Assembly (NCBI GenBank): GCA_046153685.1
Contig: JBJXGH010000179.1
Span: 1-31,535, forward strand
Length of the DNA stretch: 31,535 nt
Source of the DNA: CAMAPP01 sp046153685
GTDB taxonomy: Bacteria; Pseudomonadota; Alphaproteobacteria; CADEGL01
Direction: 5' to 3'
This document shows, piece after piece, positions 24,803 to 30,233 of the stretch (position 1 is its first letter; every line of letters starts with the position of its first letter). The notes beneath the pieces are model-generated. The model was given only the letters and a program-made list of their open reading frames with translations. It ran no database searches and was not told the origin of the DNA. The position numbers and the translations under genes are program-made.

Positions 24803-25117
24803 TCAGCGCCTGGAATGGGTGTCGAGATCGCAGAGGCGGCGCTCGATGACGAGGAGCTCGCGCGCATCTTCCGTGCCGCCGATTCGCTCAAGCAACGCGC
24901 GCCGCTCGGCCGCCGCGCCGGGATGGACGGCGGGGTGGACGACCGACGCCGCGGGCGCCAGGGCCGCGTGCCAAACAGCGCCTCGGGCGGCGGGAAACGC
25001 CCGTATCGCCAGTTCGTCCGAGGTGAGCGGCGAAGCTGGCGACGGCGCCGCGGCGACGACCAAGAAGAAGGCCAGGGTGGCCCCCACGATCCGGATAGCC
25101 TGGAACAGTTCGATCAT
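24803..25117 (-). CDS. Small hypothetical exported protein
   Basis: A 104-residue reading frame with a GAGG site 5 nt before its ATG. The N-terminus looks like a signal peptide: IRIVGATLAFFLVVAAAPSPA, with likely cleavage near residue 29. The rest is Ala/Arg/His-rich and ends LLVIERRLCDLDTHSRR; no family is recognised. It lies 55 nt upstream of amidohydrolase B in the same direction, so it may be the first gene of that run. Because GC-rich DNA easily leaves such frames open, its reality is uncertain. Confidence 0.5.
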   Translation of the reverse strand: MIELFQAIRIVGATLAFFLVVAAAPSPASPLTSDELAIRAFPAARGAVWHAALAPAASVVHPAVHPGAAAERRALLERIGGTEDARELLVIERRLCDLDTHSRR

Positions 25118-25147
25118 GACGTCCTCGCCGGTATTCGCGCGCTCGAT

Positions 25148-25204
25148 GGTGCCGGGGTCCGAAGCCTTGCCAAGCGCAAGGTTCGCCCCGGACCGAACAG
25201 CACC
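25148..25204. other. Nested inverted repeat in a divergent gap
   Basis: Three nested complementary pairs share one centre: GGTGC (25148-25152) with GCACC (25200-25204), GGTCCG (25156-25161) with CGGACC (25189-25194), and CCTTGC (25165-25170) with GCAAGG (25176-25181) around a CAAGC loop. The hairpin lies just upstream of the small exported protein gene. No U-tract follows on either strand, so a classic terminator is unlikely; an mRNA leader structure, a dispersed palindromic repeat or a protein site are possible. Confidence 0.7.
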
Positions 25205-25290
25205 CTAGGGCCGGGCCGGGCGCCGCGCCGTGACGGGGCGCACACCCCGAACGCACTTCGTGACGGCCATCACAGGCGCAAAATCGACCA

Positions 25291-25309
25291 ATATCGAAAT
25301 CGCCGATAT
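25291..25309. promoter_or_regulatory. Inverted repeat ATATCG-n7-CGATAT upstream of the methyltransferase
   Basis: A perfect 6-bp inverted repeat in an AT-richer patch 34 bp before the ATG at 25344. Position and symmetry suit a dimeric repressor site, but no regulator gene is adjacent and the match could be chance. Confidence 0.35.
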
Positions 25310-25343
25310 AGACCTGAGCACGCCGCGCCGCCTAACATGGGCC

Positions 25344-26129
25344 ATGGCGATCACGGCCATCGAATACAAGCTCTTGCGCGATCTCCGGCGCGCGCTATTG
25401 CTGCCGAAAAATCCCCACGTCATCGAATTCGGCGAGGCGAATTGGTACGGCGACGTGCCGAAGGCGATGTTGTTCAAGGACCTGGACGAGCTAATGCCCG
25501 ACGCGGCGGCGCGCGCGGCGACGAAAAGCGAGCTCGAGGCGCTGTTCGCCCGCCACGACGGCGGCGACGAGGACGCCTTGTTTGCGATCGCGCGCGTCTT
25601 CTACGGCACCTTTCTCGAACCCGCGAGCTGGACCGCGGTTGATATGGGCGGCACCGAGCGGGCGCTGAAGCTCGACCTCAACCGGCCCATCGATCTCGGC
25701 CGAACATTCGACATCGTGCTCAATTTCGGCACCGCCGAGCACATCTTCGACGTCGCGCAATTTTTCCGCACCGTGCACTCGGTCGCGCGGCCGGGAGCCT
25801 GGATGATCCATGCCTGTCCGTTCTGGGGCTGGCTCGATCACGGCTTTTGGAACATCCAGCCGACCGTCTATGTCGATCTCGCCCAGGCCAATTCCTACCG
25901 GGTGCGCGGCATGTTCCTGGCGCAAATCAATCCGCCGCGCCTGGTGCAGATGCGCGGCCGCGAACACATCCTGGAAATGGGGCAGGACCGCCAATTGGGC
26001 GAGAATGCCGTGTACATCGCCGTGCTGCAAAAGCCCGAGACGGAGGCTACATTCCAGGTGCCGATGCAGGGCTATTACGCGGGCGCGCTGTCCGACGCGG
26101 CCGCCCAACTCTGGGGTAAATTGCGCTAG
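25344..26129 (+). CDS. Class I SAM-dependent methyltransferase-like protein
   Basis: A 261-residue protein with a degenerate methyltransferase fold. VIEFGEANWYGD takes the place of motif I, ASWTAVDMGGTERALKLDLN looks like the acidic end of strand 2, and FDIVLNFGTAEHIFDVAQFFRTVHSVARPGAWMIH is the typical motif IV to post-motif region with a class-specific helix. The start at 25344 (MAITAIEYKLL) is chosen because the frame upstream of it lies in AT-richer, non-family sequence with a palindrome; an ATG at 25230 is the alternative. It precedes msrB by 27 nt. The substrate is unknown; similar proteins occur in surface glycan and lipid loci. Confidence 0.75.
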   Translation: MAITAIEYKLLRDLRRALLLPKNPHVIEFGEANWYGDVPKAMLFKDLDELMPDAAARAATKSELEALFARHDGGDEDALFAIARVFYGTFLEPASWTAVDMGGTERALKLDLNRPIDLGRTFDIVLNFGTAEHIFDVAQFFRTVHSVARPGAWMIHACPFWGWLDHGFWNIQPTVYVDLAQANSYRVRGMFLAQINPPRLVQMRGREHILEMGQDRQLGENAVYIAVLQKPETEATFQVPMQGYYAGALSDAAAQLWGKLR

Positions 26130-26132
26130 AAT
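26127..26132 (+). promoter_or_regulatory. Possible -10 box (TAGAAT) for msrB
   Basis: TAGAAT overlaps the stop codon of the preceding gene and starts 30 bp before the msrB ATG. The decamer TAGAATGACG is shared with the enolase-superfamily gene (4498), where it also precedes a GGGGAGG ribosome site. No firm -35 is visible. Confidence 0.3.
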
Positions 26133-26156
26133 GACGGCTTCAAAGGGGAGGGCGGC

Positions 26157-26579
26157 ATGACGGCCCGAGAGAAAACCAATCGTTCCGACAAAATCGTCAA
26201 AAGCGACGACGCGTGGCGCGCAGCGCTCACGCCCGAGCAGTTTCATGTCGCGCGCAAGCACGGCACCGAGCGGCCGTGGTCGGGCGAACACAACGAGCGC
26301 AAGGACAAGGGCATCTATGCCTGCATCTGCTGCGGCTTGGCGTTGTTCGATTCGGAACGCAAATTCGATTCCGGCACGGGCTGGCCATCCTTCTTCGCGC
26401 CCTTGTCGGACGACGCCATCGGCACGACGACCGATCGAAGCCTGTTCATGAGCCGCGTCGAGGTGCACTGCGCGCGGTGCGACGCCCATCTCGGCCACGT
26501 CTTCCCCGACGGGCCCAAGCCCACGGGCTTGCGCTATTGCATGAATTCGGTGGCGCTGCGCTTCGAGCCGAAAGCTTGA
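26157..26579 (+). CDS. msrB: Peptide-methionine (R)-S-oxide reductase MsrB
   Basis: A 140-residue MsrB of full length. The structural zinc site is C56/C59 and C105/C108; the catalytic cysteine is C128 in GLRYCMNSVALRF. FDSGTGWPSFF and HLGHVFPDGP are the other hallmark blocks. An AAAGGGGAGG site precedes the ATG. It reduces the R-epimer of methionine sulfoxide in proteins using thioredoxin. Its TGA overlaps a TTG start of the next gene (TTGA at 26576-26579), which suggests co-expression with the nucleotidyltransferase. Confidence 0.95.
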   Translation: MTAREKTNRSDKIVKSDDAWRAALTPEQFHVARKHGTERPWSGEHNERKDKGIYACICCGLALFDSERKFDSGTGWPSFFAPLSDDAIGTTTDRSLFMSRVEVHCARCDAHLGHVFPDGPKPTGLRYCMNSVALRFEPKA

Positions 26580-27358
26580 CGGCGCATCCCGCGTCCTCCC
26601 CCCATGCCGTGATGCTCGCGGCCGGGATGGGCATCCGGCTTTCGGGCGGCGACGATTCCCTTCTGCCCAAGGCGCTCTTGCCCTTCGGAGGCAAGACCTT
26701 GCTCGCGCGCCATATCGAGATTTTGCGCGGCGCCGGCGTGACGGGCCTGACCCTCGTGGTCGGCTATCACCGCGAGGACATAGAGGCCGAGATCGCGCGC
26801 CTGGGCGCGGGCGATTTTGTTTTGACCGTGCACAATCCCGATTACCGCTATGGCAGTCTCGTGTCGCTGTGGGCCGCGCGCGATACCCTCGCCTCGGGCC
26901 GCGATATTCTATTCATGGACGCCGATGTCTTGTACGACCCGCGCCTGATCGCGCCCTTGCTGGCCGCGCGCGGGAGAAATTGCATTCTGATGGACCGCGA
27001 ATTCGAGCCGGGCGATGAGCCGGTAAAACTTTGCCTCAAGGATGGGCGGCCAGTCGAATTCCGCAAGAAGGTCGAGTGCGATTACGACACGGTCGGCGAA
27101 TGGCCGGGCTTTCTCGTGTTCGAGGCCCGCATGGCTTCGCGCATCGCGGGCGTGCTCGGCGCGTTCATCGAACGCGGTCACCGCGACGAGCCCTACGAGG
27201 AAGCCTTCCGCGAGGTGATGCTGGCCTCGCCCGAGCGCTTCGAGATCGCCGACATCACCGGCCTGCCGTGGATCGAGATCGATTTTCCCGCCGATATCGC
27301 GCGCGCCGAACGCGAGATCCTGCCCGCGCTCGAGGGCGATCAGACCCGAAAGACGTAG
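26576..27358 (+). CDS. Sugar-/choline-phosphate-type nucleotidyltransferase
   Basis: About 260 residues in an NTP-transferase fold. The nucleotide loop is AVMLAAGMGIRLSGG…LLPKALLPFGGKTLLARHIE, and the metal-binding acid pair is in ILFMDADVLYD; a second block is VKLCLKDGRPVEFRKK. NPDYRYGSLVSLWAA resembles the N–x–SL–A stretch of phosphocholine and phosphonoalkyl cytidylyltransferases. The start is uncertain: a TTG at 26576 overlapping the msrB stop (TTGA) leaves the proper lead-in, while the first in-frame ATG is in the middle of the first strand. With the CDP-alcohol phosphotransferase at 28371 it could form a CDP-activated head-group pathway. It overlaps the convergent PhyH gene by 19 bp. 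Confidence 0.82.
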   Translation: MTAHPASSPHAVMLAAGMGIRLSGGDDSLLPKALLPFGGKTLLARHIEILRGAGVTGLTLVVGYHREDIEAEIARLGAGDFVLTVHNPDYRYGSLVSLWAARDTLASGRDILFMDADVLYDPRLIAPLLAARGRNCILMDREFEPGDEPVKLCLKDGRPVEFRKKVECDYDTVGEWPGFLVFEARMASRIAGVLGAFIERGHRDEPYEEAFREVMLASPERFEIADITGLPWIEIDFPADIARAEREILPALEGDQTRKT

Positions 27359-28185
27359 CGCCGGCTCGGATCGCGGTCGATATCGGGCGGGTAGTTCGCG
27401 TGCTTGTCGGCGTAGTAGCGCGCCATGTGCTCGCCCTCGGCCGCGCGATTGAACGTGGCAAAGTACATGCGCCGGACGGTCGGGCTGAGATTGGGCTCGG
27501 ATTCGTGCGGCGCATAGCTGTCGAACAGCACGAGATCGCCCGGCTCGGTCGGGCAGTCGCGGAAAACCATGCCCGCCATGTCCTGGGCGCTCAGCGGCTC
27601 CCAGGAGCGGAACAGGCCGCGACCATGGTGGCCGGGCGCGAGGCGCAAGCAGCCGTTCTCGGCCGTTGCGCGGTCGATCGAGAGCACGGCGGTCACGAAA
27701 TACCCCGCGTAGCGGTCCCAGCCGGCCTGCGAATCCTGATGCGCCTTGAAGCCGTCGCCGCCCGGCATCTTGAAATTGATCTTTTCCTTGAACAAGACCG
27801 CCTTCTCGCCCATGAGCTGGGCCACGGGCGCCGCCAAGACGCCGCACAGCGCGCGGTAGCCGTCGTGGAAGGGCACGATGTTTTCGATGCGCGCAATCAG
27901 TTCGCGCGCGGGATCGAGACGGCTTTTTTCGTGGAAGACCCAGTGGCCGCCCGAGCGTTCCGGCCAGTTCGCGATCTCGTCCGTCCAGCACGCGATGCGC
28001 GCCATGTCGGACGCGCCGAAGGCGCCGCGCAGCACGGCATAGCCGTCGCGCTTGAAGGCAAGGATGTCGTCCGGCCCCAAGCACGGCGGGGCTAGCGGCG
28101 GGGATAATGCGGACGACATGGCCGATGTGGACGACATGGCTGTGGACGACATGGCTGTGGACGACATGGCTGAGGTGAACGACAT
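27340..28185 (-). CDS. Phytanoyl-CoA dioxygenase (PhyH) family Fe(II)/2-oxoglutarate oxygenase
   Basis: A 281-residue PhyH-type oxygenase. Iron ligands are H149 and D151 (FKAHQDSQAGW) and H227 (SYAPHESEPN), with R238 or R239 for the 2-oxoglutarate carboxylate. The N-terminus up to residue 25 is a run of MSST-like repeats outside the fold, encoded by tandem 15- to 18-bp units with several in-frame ATGs. The first ATG of the run (28185) has GGGAG 6 nt upstream and is taken as start; the later ATGs at 28167, 28152, 28137 and 28119 are alternatives. PhyH enzymes hydroxylate small acids, phosphonates or quaternary amines. Here it lies between a nucleotidyltransferase and a CDP-alcohol phosphotransferase, but is transcribed against both. 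Confidence 0.85.
   Translation of the reverse strand: MSFTSAMSSTAMSSTAMSSTSAMSSALSPPLAPPCLGPDDILAFKRDGYAVLRGAFGASDMARIACWTDEIANWPERSGGHWVFHEKSRLDPARELIARIENIVPFHDGYRALCGVLAAPVAQLMGEKAVLFKEKINFKMPGGDGFKAHQDSQAGWDRYAGYFVTAVLSIDRATAENGCLRLAPGHHGRGLFRSWEPLSAQDMAGMVFRDCPTEPGDLVLFDSYAPHESEPNLSPTVRRMYFATFNRAAEGEHMARYYADKHANYPPDIDRDPSRRYVFRV
28105..28185 (-). repeat. Short tandem repeats at the PhyH N-terminus
   Basis: On the minus strand ATGTCGTCCACAGCC recurs, in 15-bp units and related 18-bp variants, giving five in-frame ATG codons and the peptide pattern MSSTA. The repeat lies entirely outside the catalytic fold. Copy-number change would alter the N-terminus without shifting frame. Confidence 0.85.
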
Positions 28186-28370
28186 GGCCGCTCCCAAACG
28201 CACGCCAAATTGCCGAATATGGCTGGCGCACGCAGATATTGCCCAAGCCCAACGGCGCCGAACGGAAAATCGGCCGAAATGCGCTCGGCCCGCGTCACTT
28301 GGAAATAGTGTACGTGCCCAATGTGAGTAATATAATTGTAACGTATGCGCAATACGGGCATCGTTGACCA
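28186..28370. promoter_or_regulatory. Divergent promoter region, PhyH / CDP-alcohol phosphotransferase
   Basis: A 185-bp gap that becomes AT-rich towards the right. A perfect TATAAT at 28331-28336 lies 35 bp before the rightward ATG and is a good -10 candidate; the -35 (about 28308) is poor. The octamer AATCGGCC seen here also occurs twice around 29020-29040. Nothing else is recognised. Confidence 0.45.
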
Positions 28371-28952
28371 ATGAGCCATGATACTTGGATTCACCGCGCC
28401 GTGCGCCTGGGAGTCAGGCCCTTGGCGAAGACCAAAATCACGCCCAATCAGCTGACCGCCCTCCGCTTGGCGACGGGCTTGGCCGCCGCCGCCGCCTTCG
28501 CGCTCGGCGCGCGCGACTGGGACTTGGCCGGTATCGCGCTATTCGTGGTTTCGATGTTTCTCGACCGCGCGGACGGCGAACTTGCGCGCATGACCAGCAA
28601 GACCTCGCCCAGTGGCCACGCTTTCGATTTGCGCGCGGACGCGGTGTGCAATGCCGCCACGTTCCTCGGCATCGGCATCGGCGCCTACGGCGCGCTCGGC
28701 TGGCTCGGTCCCGCGCTCGGTCTTGTTGCAGGCGCCGGCATCGTGGCCGTCCTGTCGATCGTGACGCGCGTCGAGAAGGCGCGCGGGCCGCGCGCGGCGG
28801 AATTGCGCGGGCGCGCGGGGTTCGACCCGGACGACGCGATGCTGATCGTGCCCCTTGCCATCGCCGTCGATTTGGGCGTGGCCTTGATCGCGGCGGCGGG
28901 AATCGGCGCGCCGCTGTTTGCCGCGCTGATGGCGTGGAGATTTCGAACCTAG
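28371..28952 (+). CDS. CDP-alcohol phosphatidyltransferase family membrane protein
   Basis: A 193-residue membrane enzyme. The complete family motif is present: D65-x2-D68-G69-x2-A72-R73-x8-G82-x3-D86-x3-D90, read as DRADGELAR…GHAFDLRAD. N-terminal KITPNQLTALRLATG is the usual amphipathic lead, and about six hydrophobic segments follow. The family moves a phospho-alcohol between CDP and an acceptor in the inner membrane, making phospholipids, inositol phosphates or phosphonolipids. It is on its own strand between PhyH and tauD genes; the nucleotidyltransferase at 26576 could supply its CDP substrate. The exact alcohol is unknown. Confidence 0.9.
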   Translation: MSHDTWIHRAVRLGVRPLAKTKITPNQLTALRLATGLAAAAAFALGARDWDLAGIALFVVSMFLDRADGELARMTSKTSPSGHAFDLRADAVCNAATFLGIGIGAYGALGWLGPALGLVAGAGIVAVLSIVTRVEKARGPRAAELRGRAGFDPDDAMLIVPLAIAVDLGVALIAAAGIGAPLFAALMAWRFRT

Positions 28953-29075
28953 ACGAGATCGCGGGACGGCGGTGACGATGTCTCGCGGCGATCCGATGAA
29001 CTGGTCGCGGAAAATCGGCCAAAGCCCAATCGGCCAGAACCCCAACGAGCTGGGTCTAAGATATAGCCCGCCTGC
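28953..29075. other. Convergent gap between the CDP-alcohol phosphotransferase and tauD-like genes
   Basis: A 123-bp stretch with the direct repeat AATCGGCC (two copies, 16 bp apart) and no hairpin with a T-run that would mark a terminator. No gene is seen. Confidence 0.5.
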
Positions 29076-29966
29076 TCACGCCGGGCGTTCGCCGTGCACC
29101 GCGATGCGGTGCATGTGGCGGCGCGCGCCGTAATAATCGTTGAGCGCGAAATGCTGGGCCGAGCGGTTGTCCCAGATACCGAGCGCGCCCGCGCTCCAGC
29201 GATAGCGGCAGGTGAATTCCGGCCGCGCGGCGTGGTCCCACAGGAACTCGAGCAGCGGCAGGCTTTCCTCGCGCGTCCAGCCCTCGAAGCGGTCGACGAA
29301 GGCGCGGCTGACGAACAGGAATTTGCGCCCAGTCTCGGGATGGGTGCGCACCACGGGATGGGCGTTCTCGATCACCGTTTCGATCTTGCTGGCGCCGTAG
29401 GGGCTGTTTTCCGCCAGGCGGTCCGCCTCGCTCGGCACGTGGTCGCGCCCGACCGCGCCGATGCGCGCCTCGCCGCCGCCATAGGGCATGAGGTTCGAAT
29501 GCACCGCGCGCAGACCGGCAAGGCGCGCCTTCATGCCGTCCGACAAGGTCTCGTAGGCGAGATATTGATTGGCGAACATGGTGTCGCCGCCCGCTTGCGG
29601 CGTCTCGATGGCGTAAAGAATCCCAGCCATGTGCGGCCGCTCGCGATAGGTCACGTCGGCGTGCCATAGCCCGCCGAAATTGATCGACCTGTCGCCGCCT
29701 TCCTTGAGGATTTTCAAAATCTCGGGATGGCCTTCGACGGTCGGAGTTAGGAAGGGATAGACGAAGGGCTCGGTATCGACCTCGCCGAAGCGATCGGCAA
29801 AGCGCCGGTGATCCTCGGGGGTGAGCGATTGGCCGGGCAGAAAGAGCACCAGATACTCGCCCCATAGCCGGCGCAGCTCGGCGAATTCCGCCTGGTTCAA
29901 CGTGCGGACATCGACGCCCAGAATCTCGGCGCCGAGAGCGCCCGCGATGGGCTTCACCTCGAACAT
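29076..29966 (-). CDS. TauD/TfdA family Fe(II)/2-oxoglutarate dioxygenase
   Basis: A 296-residue TauD-type oxygenase. Iron ligands are H102 and D104 (GGLWHADVTY) and H272 (RSAQHFALNDY), with R283 or R287 in ARRHMHRIAV for 2-oxoglutarate. The N-terminus IAGALGAEILGVDV is typical, and QAGGDTMFANQY is the conserved block between. GGGGAGG lies 7 nt before the ATG. Members release sulfite from taurine or hydroxylate aryloxy acids, carnitine precursors and other anions; no sulfonate transporter is adjacent, so the substrate stays open. Its promoter region abuts the candidate tracrRNA. Confidence 0.92.
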   Translation of the reverse strand: MFEVKPIAGALGAEILGVDVRTLNQAEFAELRRLWGEYLVLFLPGQSLTPEDHRRFADRFGEVDTEPFVYPFLTPTVEGHPEILKILKEGGDRSINFGGLWHADVTYRERPHMAGILYAIETPQAGGDTMFANQYLAYETLSDGMKARLAGLRAVHSNLMPYGGGEARIGAVGRDHVPSEADRLAENSPYGASKIETVIENAHPVVRTHPETGRKFLFVSRAFVDRFEGWTREESLPLLEFLWDHAARPEFTCRYRWSAGALGIWDNRSAQHFALNDYYGARRHMHRIAVHGERPA

Positions 29967-29998
29967 GGCAACGCCTCCCCGCGCCGTGGTGCCCTGAG

Positions 29999-30026
29999 CT
30001 CGATCACGATGACTCGATCATGATGC
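29999..30026 (+). repeat. Two-copy 14-bp direct repeat in the tauD-like leader
   Basis: CTCGATCACGATGA is followed directly by CTCGATCATGATGC, 12 of 14 identical, 33 bp upstream of the tauD-like start codon and just downstream of a possible minus-strand -10 (TATAGT at 30046-30041). The placement suits an operator, but no regulator is adjacent. Confidence 0.5.
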
Positions 30027-30046
30027 CATGGCCGGGAAGGACTATA

Positions 30047-30159
30047 GCGCGAATCCGCGCCGATTGAAGGGAATCCCCCCGCTCGGTTTCCCGAGCGAGG
30101 GTAATCCCTCAGTGGATAAACCACTTTGCCGTGGCTTTCCTACCGATTTTCCCCGTAGT
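30047..30159 (-). ncRNA. Candidate tracrRNA for the adjacent Cas9
   Basis: About 113 nt on the minus strand, between tauD and cas9. The 5' part (30159-30128) reads ACUACGGGGAAAAUCGGUAG and then GAAAGCCACGGC. Its complement resembles the layout of type II-C repeats of the Neisseria kind (…GTGGCTTTCC … GTAGTGCTTCAAAT), so it looks like an anti-repeat. Four small hairpins follow: AGUGG-UUUAU-CCACU (30125-30111), GAGGG-AUUA-CCCUC (30110-30097), CGCUCGG-GAAA-CCGAGCG (30097-30080) and GCGCG-GAUU-CGCGC (30060-30047). The GAAA tetraloop exists only on this strand, favouring a minus-strand RNA. This matches anti-repeat, nexus and 3' hairpins of known tracrRNAs. No strong T-run marks the 3' end, and no CRISPR repeat in the window proves the pairing. 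Confidence 0.5.
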
Positions 30160-30165
30160 GCTTCA

Positions 30166-30194
30166 AATATTGATGAAAGCAACGTCCTGGTCAA
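30166..30194 (-). promoter_or_regulatory. Predicted minus-strand promoter for the tracrRNA candidate
   Basis: On the minus strand TTGACC (30194-30189) and AATATT (30171-30166) are separated by 17 bp, five and four matches of six to the sigma-70 consensus. The expected start is the A at 30159, at the 5' end of the anti-repeat-like block. Confidence 0.45.
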
Positions 30195-30198
30195 TAAT
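30170..30198 (+). promoter_or_regulatory. Predicted cas9 promoter (TTGATG–17–AATAAT)
   Basis: TTGATG (30170-30175) and AATAAT (30193-30198) lie 17 bp apart and point at cas9, with a start near 30205 and a leader of about 29 nt. A GGTGGGG (30220-30226) 7 nt before the ATG can act as a weak ribosome site. The element overlaps the oppositely directed tracrRNA promoter over 30170-30194. Confidence 0.45.
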
Positions 30199-30233
30199 CA
30201 ATTTTCGGTTGTGGATACTGGTGGGGTTCCACG

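Noticed and set aside
30069..30108. Long imperfect hairpin read as a simple bidirectional terminator
   Set aside because: It lacks a T-run on either strand, no gene ends here (both neighbours start here), and the parts fold equally well as separate small stems on the minus strand; kept as part of the tracrRNA candidate.
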